A stretch of DNA of 59,289 nucleotides from contig DASZMX010000141.1 in NCBI GenBank assembly GCA_035551475.1, forward strand, positions 1 through 59,289. The letters are read 5' to 3'. The stretch comes from DASZMX01 sp035551475 (GTDB lineage: Bacteria; Verrucomicrobiota; Verrucomicrobiia; Limisphaerales; Palsa-1400). A program made the position numbers and the translations under genes. Below the pieces are notes generated by a model, which ran no database searches, was not told where the DNA came from, and saw only the letters and a program-made list of their open reading frames with translations. Positions 1 through 7,497 of this stretch are shown here, one piece after another; positions within the stretch are counted from its first letter, which is position 1, and the number at the start of each line of letters is the position of its first letter.

Positions 1-927
1 ACCGAAGAGGCCGCAGACTACGCGCGCTCGCGGTTCAAGGGCATGAGAACCGGACGGTTCCTGCCGTGCACCGATGGCCAGCCCACCTTGTATTTCAATG
101 TCGATGGCGGCGCGGAATGGACGGGCGCGTGCATCGACGCCGAAACGGGGCGCCTCTATGTTTCAGCCAATCATATTGGCTGGGCCATCACGATGTTTCG
201 CGATGACGAGCCGCCGGACGATCCGCATGCGGCCCCGACGCCGGGGCGAAAAGTGTTCAACACGGCGTGCGCTTCCTGCCACGGGGCCGACCGGCTGGGC
301 GTGGGGGTGAGTCCGCCGTTGCGCGGGCTGCGCCATCGCATGAGCGACGCGGCTGTTGTCAAACAAATCCGGGAAGGCAAGAATGCCATGCCTGCCAATC
401 CGGGGTTGAGCGAGGCCGATCTCAAGGCGCTGGTGGACTTTCTCATGTTGCGCGACCGCCCGTTGCCCGCCGCTCTTCCGCCGGGGGATCGTCCCGCCTA
501 CACCTTTGCGGGTTACCCGCGATTTTACGACCAAGACGGCTACCCGGCGAACAAGCCGCCGTGGGGCACGTTGAATTGCATTGATCTCAACACCGGCAAG
601 TTGCTCTGGAAAAAACCGCTGGGCGAATACGCTTCCCTCGCCGCCCAGGGCGTGCCCAAAACCGGCACGGAGAATTACGGCGGCGCCATCGTCACCAAGG
701 GCGGGCTGGTTTTCTGCTCGGGCACGCGGGACAAGAAAATCCGTGCGTTTGACAAGGACACCGGGGACGAACTCTGGGAAGCGGCGCTGCCCTTTGCGGG
801 GAGCGCGGCGCCCGCCACTTATCAACTGGGCGGCCGGCAGTACGTGGTGATCCCATCCACTGGCGTGGCGCACCTCGGCACGCCGCGGGGCGACGCCTGG
901 GTCGCATTTGCCTTGCCCAAGCCTTAA
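1..927 (+). CDS. PQQ-dependent dehydrogenase with inserted cytochrome c domain (5' truncated by window edge)
   Basis: Open from base 1, so only the C-terminal 308 residues are present; the ATG at 43 is internal. The fragment starts in a beta-propeller blade, then has a c-type cytochrome domain (about residues 75-160) with the heme motif CASCH (C90, C93, H94) and a likely Met ligand in GKNAMPANPG. It then returns to PQQ propeller repeats (LNCIDLNTGKLLWKKPLGEY and IRAFDKDTGDELWE). This order matches quinoprotein sugar/alcohol dehydrogenases in which a cytochrome c is built into the propeller and passes electrons from PQQ to the respiratory chain in the periplasm. The substrate cannot be told from this part. 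Its stop codon overlaps that of the convergent pseudopilin gene. Confidence 0.85.
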   Translation, partial: TEEAADYARSRFKGMRTGRFLPCTDGQPTLYFNVDGGAEWTGACIDAETGRLYVSANHIGWAITMFRDDEPPDDPHAAPTPGRKVFNTACASCHGADRLGVGVSPPLRGLRHRMSDAAVVKQIREGKNAMPANPGLSEADLKALVDFLMLRDRPLPAALPPGDRPAYTFAGYPRFYDQDGYPANKPPWGTLNCIDLNTGKLLWKKPLGEYASLAAQGVPKTGTENYGGAIVTKGGLVFCSGTRDKKIRAFDKDTGDELWEAALPFAGSAAPATYQLGGRQYVVIPSTGVAHLGTPRGDAWVAFALPKP

Positions 928-1661
928 TTCGGCGTGCGCGCGTCCCGCAAAAATGACGCGTGGCCATCGAGGTATTGTCGGTTTCGCCCGCCCGCATGAA
1001 TCGTGCGCCCGAGCAACTCCGGGCTCACGGTCGGAACGGTTTTGGGAAAATACGGATCGACGACCAGCTCCACGTCGCCCGGGCCATTGATGGGGCCGAC
1101 GGTTGGATCATTGGCGCTCTGCAAATCGGACACGGCCTGCGTCACGCTTTTCGTCCAGAAATCCTCCAGCATGGTGGCGTCCGCCAAATCGTTGGTGCGA
1201 TCAAAGCGCCATAGCCAATAACGCGACTGCGCCGCATTCGTGTCCGTGGAAAGAGGCTGGGCCGATTGCACGGCGTTCCCCGCTTTGGAGGTGAACGACG
1301 CGGGGCACGACCAGAGTTTGTCCTGGGCGCCTTCGTCGCGCAAAAAAATCGCAGCCCACCCGCCGCGCGGATCAGACGGCGGCCAACTACTCCACGGATG
1401 ATATCCGCCGGGCAAACTGCTTTTCAAATCGCGCCGATCGGGAAAATGGTTGTGGTGATCATCCAGATACATTTCGAACGCCACGCCGATTTCTTTCAAA
1501 TTGGAAAGGCAGCCGGCGCGCTGTCCTTCAGCCTTGGCGCGGCTCAAGGACGGCAAAAGCAAGGCGGCCAAAATGGCGATGATGGCGATCACCACGAGCA
1601 ACTCGATCAAGGTAAACGCACCGCGCTGTCGCCCCAAAAATTGTTGCAGCCCCCGCGTCAT
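924..1661 (-). CDS. Pseudopilin-like protein, prepilin N-methylation helix plus H-X9-DG domain
   Basis: 245 residues. A short leader ends in a prepilin-peptidase site (GAFTLIELLVVIAIIAILAA): cleavage after Gly, Phe+1 and Glu+5, followed by the hydrophobic pilin helix. The C-terminus has H222 followed by nine residues and Asp-Gly (HAGGRNRQYLDG), the H-X9-DG signature of prepilin-type processing-associated proteins that are highly expanded in Planctomycetes, Verrucomicrobia and Lentisphaerae. The product should be an inner-membrane or periplasmic pseudopilin; its target machine (type II secretion or type IV pilus-like) is unknown. It is a single gene, convergent with the dehydrogenase and divergent from the signalling block. 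Confidence 0.9.
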   Translation of the reverse strand: MTRGLQQFLGRQRGAFTLIELLVVIAIIAILAALLLPSLSRAKAEGQRAGCLSNLKEIGVAFEMYLDDHHNHFPDRRDLKSSLPGGYHPWSSWPPSDPRGGWAAIFLRDEGAQDKLWSCPASFTSKAGNAVQSAQPLSTDTNAAQSRYWLWRFDRTNDLADATMLEDFWTKSVTQAVSDLQSANDPTVGPINGPGDVELVVDPYFPKTVPTVSPELLGRTIHAGGRNRQYLDGHASFLRDARTPN

Positions 1662-1858
1662 GTTCCTGTGTTATGGCGCCATCGTGACATTCGCAGCCCC
1701 AAACTTAACAGACACCCCGCGGAAGTCCACGGGCCGCGAAAAGCCTGCATTTTGACGCCTATAAGTGACATATAACCCAAATATGATGCGCACTGCGCAA
1801 ATTAAGTGGAGTCGCCGCCGCGCGGATTGTTTTTAATAGGTTTGTCAGCTAATGGAAT
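1662..1858. promoter_or_regulatory. Divergent intergenic region
   Basis: 197 bases between the pseudopilin gene (minus) and the first gene of the signalling block (plus). It must hold promoters for both directions. It becomes A/T-richer near 1760-1860, but I see no convincing -35/-10 pair, operator repeat or RNA structure. Confidence 0.4.
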
Positions 1859-2539
1859 ATGTCACACGCCGCCGACATGATGGCCCCGCGCCTCGCCGCA
1901 TTTTCCGCGCAGAAATGCGACGGCGACGGTCCCGCGACGGCGGGAGCGGCGCACGCCTTCAACAACAGCCTCGCGGCCATTTTAATGCAATTGAATTTGC
2001 TTCAGCAAAATCCTGAGCTGCCCGGCGCCGTGCGGGAGTCGTTGCAGGCGATTGAAGCCGAAGCGGCGCGCGCGCGCGATCTTCTCCGCGAAATCCGGAT
2101 GGCGGGCAGCCCCCAGCCGCCGCGACTGCCGACCGGCGCCGACAGCATGCCTGGGGGAAGCGAAACCATCTTGCTTGTCGAAGATGAGGCGGCGCTCCGC
2201 CGCTACACGGCTTTGATGCTGCGCAAGCTGGGCTATGCCGTCCTCGAAGCGGGCGATGTCCCCGAAGCGCTGGCCGTCTGGCAAAAAAGCCGTGGGAAAA
2301 TCGCCCTGCTCCTGACGGACATGGTGATGCCTGGAAAGATGACCGGGTGGAAATTGGCGCAGGCCTTGCAAAAAGAGCGCCCGGGATTGCCCATCATCAT
2401 CGCCAGCGGCTCCAGCGAGGAGGCGCCGGAGTTGCCGGGCGGCGTCGTGACGTTCATCGCCAAGCCTTATTCTTCCTCCGACCTCGCCCAACTGGTGCGG
2501 CAACAACTTGATCAAAACCGAACCCCCGTCGCGCCATGA
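1859..2539 (+). CDS. H-box plus receiver protein lacking a kinase ATPase domain
   Basis: 226 residues. Residues about 25-80 resemble a histidine-kinase dimerisation helix pair with an H-box (AHAFNNSLAAI, H32; compare HDFNNLLTAI in PAS/HisKA kinases). After a short Pro-rich linker, residues about 102-220 form a receiver domain: acidic pocket in LLVEDE, phospho-acceptor D154 in LLTDMVMPG, and conserved Lys in FIAKPYS. There is no N/G1/G2-box ATPase domain between them, so the protein cannot autophosphorylate. It may be a phosphorelay carrier or the remnant of a deleted hybrid kinase. It overlaps the next gene by ATGA, which implies translational coupling with the NarL-type regulator. Confidence 0.75.
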   Translation: MSHAADMMAPRLAAFSAQKCDGDGPATAGAAHAFNNSLAAILMQLNLLQQNPELPGAVRESLQAIEAEAARARDLLREIRMAGSPQPPRLPTGADSMPGGSETILLVEDEAALRRYTALMLRKLGYAVLEAGDVPEALAVWQKSRGKIALLLTDMVMPGKMTGWKLAQALQKERPGLPIIIASGSSEEAPELPGGVVTFIAKPYSSSDLAQLVRQQLDQNRTPVAP

Positions 2540-3177
2540 AGGTATTTCTCGTCGATGACCATCCCATGCTGCGGGCTGGATTGCGCCAGACGCTGGCCCA
2601 GGCCCCGGGATTCTCCGTGGCGGGCGAGGCCTCTTCCGCGGCCCTCGCGCTTCAGCTGATCGCCGAATCGGCGCCCGATTTGGCGGTGATCGATATCCAT
2701 CTGCCAGACCTCGATGGAATCCAGCTCACGCGCCAGATTCTCGCCCTTTTCCCCGCGATCAAGGTCTTGATATTCTCCAGCGACGCCACCCGCGACATCG
2801 TGGACGCCGCCTTGGAAGCAGGCGCCTGCGGGTACGTCTGGAAACAAAGCTCCACCGCTGAGTTGTGGCGCGCCATCGAAATGGTGATGGAGGGGCGGCT
2901 TTATTTGAGCCCGGAAGTGAGCGCCGGAATCATCGCCGATTACCGCGCCAATTTATTTGACAGATTTGGCCCGGCCAAGCCGGCGCTGGGCGAGCGTGAC
3001 AAGATGTTGTTGCGCCTGGTTGCGGACGGCCGGCGCAACAAGGAAATCGCCGTGGAAATGGCGGTAAGCGCCAAGGCGGTGGAGGCGCATCGCTCGCGGC
3101 TGATGAAGAAACTGGGCTGCGCCAGTTCCGCGGAGCTGGTGCGATTCGCGATCCGGGAAGGCGTGGCGGCGTTGTAG
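2536..3177 (+). CDS. NarL/LuxR-family response regulator
   Basis: 213 residues. The N-terminal receiver has the acidic pair D7/D8, acceptor D53 (LAVIDIHLPDLDG) and a switch region; the conserved Lys is in YVWKQS. The C-terminal LuxR helix-turn-helix (about 148-205) reads as LVADGRRNKEIAVEM followed by the recognition-helix part AVEAHRSRLMKKLG. It is probably a DNA-binding regulator controlled by phosphorylation; the cognate kinase is unclear because the coupled upstream gene lacks an ATPase domain. It starts inside the stop codon of that gene. Confidence 0.9.
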   Translation: MKVFLVDDHPMLRAGLRQTLAQAPGFSVAGEASSAALALQLIAESAPDLAVIDIHLPDLDGIQLTRQILALFPAIKVLIFSSDATRDIVDAALEAGACGYVWKQSSTAELWRAIEMVMEGRLYLSPEVSAGIIADYRANLFDRFGPAKPALGERDKMLLRLVADGRRNKEIAVEMAVSAKAVEAHRSRLMKKLGCASSAELVRFAIREGVAAL

Positions 3178-3178
3178 C

Positions 3179-3196
3179 GCGCGGGTTTTTCCGCGC
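3179..3196 (+). other. Short GC-rich hairpin after the NarL-type regulator
   Basis: GCGCGG (3179-3184), a six-base loop GTTTTT, and CCGCGC (3191-3196) form a perfect 6-bp stem two bases after the stop codon. No U-tract follows, so it is not a standard intrinsic terminator. It could be an mRNA-stabilising or Rho-related element. Confidence 0.4.
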
Positions 3197-3250
3197 CCGG
3201 CGTGGGTTTTCCCAGCCTCAAGAGCGCCCGCGGCGCGCCGATGCTTAAGG

Positions 3251-4831
3251 GTGAATAGTGTGGCGCAACGCGTTTTGGTGGTGGAGGACGATCCGCCCAG
3301 CCGCCGCTTCCTCGCCGCCGCGCTCGCTCGCAGCGGTTTTCTGGTGGCGATGGCAGAAGGGGTGGAAGAGGCGCAGCGCCAGCTGGCTTCGAGCGGAGAT
3401 TTCTCCTGCGTGGTGACGGACTACCGCATGCCAGAGCGCAATGGTCTAGAATTGCTCTCCTGGATCACGGCGCACGATCCCGGCCTGGCCACGATCCTGA
3501 TCACGGCCGAAGGCGAAAAAGGTTTGGTGACCGAATCGTTGCGGGGCGGCGCGGTGGATTTTTTGGAAAAGCCGGTGGACGCAAAAAAATTATGCGCGGC
3601 CGTGGCCCGCGCCGCGACGCTGACGCAGTCGCGCCGCCACATGGCGGAATCGGAGGTGGCGGTGCAGCGACTGGGCCGCGCCCAGCGCCGCATGGTGGCG
3701 GGCGAAACCCTGCCAGACGGTGGGAGCGTGGAGATCTGCTTTTATCCCAAACATGAGACGGGCGGCGACTTTTTCAGCCGGTTCCAGCCCGGGCCCGGGC
3801 GGTTCTATTATCTGCTGACCGATGTTTCCGGCCACGATTTGCAAGCCGCCTATGCTTCCGCCTATTTCCAAGGCGTGATGCGCGGCATGCTGGCGCGAGG
3901 CGCGGCCGTGGATGAAATCCTGCCGGACTTCAACCGCTTCCTGCTGGAAGAGTGGAATCAAGTGGAAACCATGCAGGGTGACTCGGACGGCATTGGCGCC
4001 TCGGTGGCCGCCTGCGTCCTTTCAGTTGACTGGGATGAGAAGATTGCCACCGTCCACACCCGTGGCGCGCCCGCGCCGATCTTTGTCCAGCCCAATGGCG
4101 CCGCTCAGGAAGTGGGAATGGGCGGGGGCGCTCCCTTGGGCTGGTTTGAGGACGCCTCGGGGCCCGGCGAAAACCAATGCATTCGCGACGGCGGATCATT
4201 TTATCTGTGGACGGATGGCTTGGAAGACCTGGCGGAACGTGAGGGCGTCAGCCCCCTGAGCCTGGCCTTCGCCCTGCAACGTGCGAAGTCGAGCCCGCGC
4301 GCACATGCTCTGCTCGCCGGCGCGACCGACGACATCCTGGTGGCGTTCATTCACCTCGCCTCGGCGTCGAGGGACGAAGTTTTCTGCCCGCTGCTGCTGG
4401 AGCATTATCACGGCGGACGCAGCGCGGAAATCGATGCCCTGCAAACATCCTGGCAGCGCAGCCTCCGTTTGGCGCTGCCGGAATTAAGCGAGGCCGACGC
4501 GCATGACATTTTACTGGCGACGCGTGAAGGGTTGCTGAACGCGCTGGTTCATGGCTGCGCCCGGCACGCGGATCAGGCGGCGACGCTGCAAATCGCGGTA
4601 GGGCAGCGGAGCCAAACTGTTCGCGTTCGGATCAGCGATCCTGGGCCGGGGCACGACTTCGACGTCGCAGCGCAGGCGCGCCAAGCCCTGCAAGAGCCGC
4701 TCGAGCAACATCAAGGCCTTCTCCTCATGCACCGCCTGGCCGCCCATCTGACGGTCGAACGCCGCGGCGCCACGGTCATCATGAATTTTCACCCCTTGCA
4801 TCCGAATTGCGCTTATGAACTGGACCATTGA
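3251..4831 (+). CDS. Receiver - PP2C (SpoIIE) phosphatase - HATPase protein, HsbR/CrsR-like partner-switch regulator
   Basis: 526 residues from GTG at 3251; an in-frame GTG at 3260 is better placed behind AAGG at 3247-3250 and may be the true start. Residues 8-120 are a receiver (acceptor D57 in VVTDYRMPERNG). About 165-365 is a SpoIIE/PP2C Ser phosphatase (metal-site motifs ETGGDFF and DVSGHD). About 395-520 is an RsbW/GHKL-type ATPase (N-box EGLLNALVHG, G1 VRISDPGPG). A protein with both phosphatase and kinase domains plus a receiver is the architecture of Pseudomonas HsbR and Shewanella CrsR, which control an anti-sigma antagonist. The STAS partner is the next gene, with a 17-base overlap. 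By analogy it would link a phosphorelay signal to sigma-factor or second-messenger control. Confidence 0.85.
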   Translation: MNSVAQRVLVVEDDPPSRRFLAAALARSGFLVAMAEGVEEAQRQLASSGDFSCVVTDYRMPERNGLELLSWITAHDPGLATILITAEGEKGLVTESLRGGAVDFLEKPVDAKKLCAAVARAATLTQSRRHMAESEVAVQRLGRAQRRMVAGETLPDGGSVEICFYPKHETGGDFFSRFQPGPGRFYYLLTDVSGHDLQAAYASAYFQGVMRGMLARGAAVDEILPDFNRFLLEEWNQVETMQGDSDGIGASVAACVLSVDWDEKIATVHTRGAPAPIFVQPNGAAQEVGMGGGAPLGWFEDASGPGENQCIRDGGSFYLWTDGLEDLAEREGVSPLSLAFALQRAKSSPRAHALLAGATDDILVAFIHLASASRDEVFCPLLLEHYHGGRSAEIDALQTSWQRSLRLALPELSEADAHDILLATREGLLNALVHGCARHADQAATLQIAVGQRSQTVRVRISDPGPGHDFDVAAQARQALQEPLEQHQGLLLMHRLAAHLTVERRGATVIMNFHPLHPNCAYELDH

Positions 4832-5141
4832 TCGCGAAAAAATGACGGTCAACTTCAGCCTCGCCGGCGACCTCGTGAGCACCACCGCGCGCGATCTCCT
4901 CGCGGAAATCACGGCGCTGTTGGAAAAGCCAGAGGCAGCGGCGTTCGGCTGGACGACGTTCCAACTGGATCTGGCTTCCGCCAAAATGATTGACTCCGTG
5001 GGCCTCAATTTGATCGCGCTCCTGCTCAAGCGCGTGCAAAAACGCGGCGCCCGGCTGCGCATTCTGTATGCCAGCCGCAATGTGCATCGCACCTTTCTCT
5101 TCACGCGCTTGGACAAGCACGTCGAGTTGGTGAAAGTCTAG
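4815..5141 (+). CDS. STAS-domain anti-sigma factor antagonist (HsbA-like)
   Basis: 108 residues, one STAS domain. The conserved Ser phosphorylation site sits in ASAKMIDSVGLNLIALLLK (DS-x-G-L). It overlaps the 3' end of the receiver-PP2C-HATPase gene by 17 bases, so the two should be translated together. The expected scheme is that the HATPase domain phosphorylates this Ser and the PP2C domain removes the phosphate, switching the binding partner, which is not encoded here. The neighbouring chemosensory genes resemble the Pseudomonas setting, where hsbR-hsbA lies next to cheR1. Confidence 0.85.
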   Translation: MNWTIDREKMTVNFSLAGDLVSTTARDLLAEITALLEKPEAAAFGWTTFQLDLASAKMIDSVGLNLIALLLKRVQKRGARLRILYASRNVHRTFLFTRLDKHVELVKV

Positions 5142-5222
5142 CGGAGATTCGCGGGTTTTCCCTCGTGACGCCGAGGGTTTTCACAGCGTCAAGGTTTCAC
5201 CCTCAGCTCCGATACTCTACCA

Positions 5223-7109
5223 GTGAGTTCTTGGCCGTTCATAAAAGGGCGACTGCACGCCCTTCCCGTAGCACGACTGTTCCTGGGCCGTCGCAGGCGG
5301 CCCCATCTCCTGGAAATGCTCGCGCAAACGGAGCCTTTGCGCGCTGCGGAAGGAAACCTCCAGCAAGCGTCGGAGACTTTGGAAACGCACTTTCTCACCA
5401 TCACTTCCGAGCTGGAAGGGCTGGCGCACTCCGGCGAGGAATTTGTCCAGCAAGTCGAACGGCTCGTGGGCCTGGCCACCGGCTCCGGTTGCGACGCCTC
5501 GGTATTTTCCAACGCCATGCAATTAATCGAGCGCTCGACCTGTTTCCTGGCGCGGTGGCAGGAGCAGAGCGTGAAAATGCTGGGCCAATTGCGCCAGTAC
5601 AACACCCAGATTGAGCATCTCATCGGCGTGGAGGCAGCGCTGCAACGCACCATGCTCCCGCTGAAATTCATGCAAACATTGTTCAAGGCGGAATCGGCGC
5701 CCCTCGGGACCGAGGTGCAGCGCATGTTCACCGGGCTGACCAATGAGATTGAATCCCTGCACGAGCAGGTGCGGGAAATCTTCGGGGCCAAATTCAAACA
5801 ATTGGAGCAAACCCACGCCACCATCGCGCAAGTCATCCGCCAGTTGGGCGAGCAGGCCCGCACCCTGCAGGAAATCACCACCACCCGGCGCGCCCACATT
5901 GAATCCTCCCTCGCGCACCTGAAAAAAGAGATGGCGTCCAACCGCGCGCGCGACGCGCGCCTGGCGCGCCTCAGCCACGACCTCGCGGGCGAAATCGGCC
6001 AGGTGGTGCTCGGGCTGCAATTCCAGGACATTGTCAATCAAAAGGTTCAGCATATCGCCGCCGCCTTGCCGGTGATCCAGGAGCGTTGCGAGGAAGTGCG
6101 GGCCCTGCCGCCGGGGCGCGTCCCGGCGCAAACGGTTTGTTTTATCCAGCAATCGGCGCGCCTGGAAACGGCGCAGATTGCGGCCTGCGAAGCGGAATTG
6201 AGCCGCGCCGAAACCGCGATGCGCGAAAGCCTCGGCAAAGCCCTTCAGCACCTCACGGAAGCCGATTCCGAGTGCCTTTCGCTCGAGGAATTCCAATTAT
6301 TGACGACGTCATTCGACGGCATGGTGCAGGTGCTGGTGGAAACGATCGAGGAAGTCCGCGCGCTGGTGCGCACCACCGTCGCCAACGCCGCCCGCGCCTA
6401 CGAACTTTTGCGGCCGCTCGGCAGCCTGGCCTCCGACTTGACCGGCATTGTCCGCGCGGTCTCCGCCCGCATCCACGTGATCGGCCTCAACGCGCAGGTG
6501 CAGGCCGCGCTCGCCGCGCAGGATCCGCGCGGGGCCAGCCTCGAAGTTTTGTCCGCGCGCACCAGTGAAGTTTCCCGGGAAACCAACCGCATCAGCGCCG
6601 CCGCCGCCGGCGAATTGGATATTCTCGCCGGCGGCCTGGCGGAATGCGTGGCGGCGTTTGCCCAACTGCAAGCCGATGGCCTGGCTCAACAACAGCAACT
6701 GGACCAACAGGGCGGCACGGAAGAAAGCGGGCTGCATGCCTTCCGCGACGAAGCCCTCAAAACATTAGGCGCGATCACGGAGTCGTTCGATCAAATTCAA
6801 ACCCAGGCCCGGCGCGCGATTGATTCCCTGCAATTCGCCGACTTTTACCAGTCTGTTCTGCCGGCATTGCGCGCCCCGCTCACGGCCATGGCGGAGAGCG
6901 CCGGCCGGTGGCGCGAAGGTTTGTCGGCGGAGGAGAATGCCGATCTCGTGGATGGATTCCACCGCAACTACACCATGGCCTCGGAGCACGAGATTCACGC
7001 CGGGGTCATGGCCACAGTTTGCCCCGCCGCGGAGCCAGCCGCGCCCGAGCTTTTGCCGGCGCTCGCCGGCGCAGAAGCCGGCTTCGGCCAAAACGTCGAA
7101 CTTTTTTAA
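5223..7109 (+). CDS. Soluble MCP-like coiled-coil protein with CheZ-type DxxxQ motif
   Basis: 628 residues from GTG at 5223; ATG at 5316 is an alternative start. It is almost wholly helical with no membrane segment. A degenerate chemoreceptor tip lies near residues 415-450 (RIHVIGLNAQVQAALAAQ, compare TNLLALNAAIEAARAGE). Upstream is FQDIVNQKVQHI (D269, Q273), which matches in spacing the catalytic FQDLTGQ helix of the CheY-P phosphatase CheZ. A second, weaker copy is QFADFYQS near residue 537. It lies 4 bases before cheY and heads the chemosensory block. It could be a receptor-like scaffold, a CheY-P phosphatase, or both; no other CheZ, CheC or CheX is visible nearby. Confidence 0.65.
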   Translation: MSSWPFIKGRLHALPVARLFLGRRRRPHLLEMLAQTEPLRAAEGNLQQASETLETHFLTITSELEGLAHSGEEFVQQVERLVGLATGSGCDASVFSNAMQLIERSTCFLARWQEQSVKMLGQLRQYNTQIEHLIGVEAALQRTMLPLKFMQTLFKAESAPLGTEVQRMFTGLTNEIESLHEQVREIFGAKFKQLEQTHATIAQVIRQLGEQARTLQEITTTRRAHIESSLAHLKKEMASNRARDARLARLSHDLAGEIGQVVLGLQFQDIVNQKVQHIAAALPVIQERCEEVRALPPGRVPAQTVCFIQQSARLETAQIAACEAELSRAETAMRESLGKALQHLTEADSECLSLEEFQLLTTSFDGMVQVLVETIEEVRALVRTTVANAARAYELLRPLGSLASDLTGIVRAVSARIHVIGLNAQVQAALAAQDPRGASLEVLSARTSEVSRETNRISAAAAGELDILAGGLAECVAAFAQLQADGLAQQQQLDQQGGTEESGLHAFRDEALKTLGAITESFDQIQTQARRAIDSLQFADFYQSVLPALRAPLTAMAESAGRWREGLSAEENADLVDGFHRNYTMASEHEIHAGVMATVCPAAEPAAPELLPALAGAEAGFGQNVELF

Positions 7110-7113
7110 CGCT

Positions 7114-7485
7114 ATGGGAAAAACAATTTTGACCGTTGATGACGCCTCGACCATGCGTAAAATGGTTTCCTTCACGCTCAAGGGCGCGGGCCATGAAGTG
7201 CTGGAAGCCTCGGACGGAGCGGTGGCTCTGCAAGTTTTGCAGTCGCGTCCGGTGGATCTTGTGATCACCGACATCCACATGCCGAACATGGATGGCATTG
7301 AGTTGACCCGGCGTTTGCGCGCGTCGCCACATTTCGGACGCAAGCCGATCCTTTTGCTAACGACCGAGTCCGATCCCGCCCGCAAAAATGAGGGCCGCGC
7401 CGCCGGGGCCACCGGCTGGATTGTCAAACCTTTTAACCAGGAGCAGTTGCTCGCCATTGTGGCGAAGGTGCTCCCCAATTCCTAA
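7114..7485 (+). CDS. cheY: CheY-like single-domain response regulator
   Basis: 123 residues, a stand-alone receiver: acidic D9/D10 (LTVDDAST), acceptor D53 (VITDIHMPNMDG), switch Thr in LLLTTES and Lys in WIVKPFN. The ATG at 7114 is chosen because it lies 4 bases after the previous stop and starts exactly at the first receiver strand. It is 12 bases before cheA, so it is the most likely phospho-acceptor of this CheA. It has no output domain. Confidence 0.92.
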   Translation: MGKTILTVDDASTMRKMVSFTLKGAGHEVLEASDGAVALQVLQSRPVDLVITDIHMPNMDGIELTRRLRASPHFGRKPILLLTTESDPARKNEGRAAGATGWIVKPFNQEQLLAIVAKVLPNS

Positions 7486-7497
7486 CCCGCCGCGATT

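Noticed and set aside
5165..5614. Separate small gene ahead of the MCP-like protein
   Set aside because: Out-of-frame shadow of the MCP-like gene with low-complexity Arg/Pro/Ala content.
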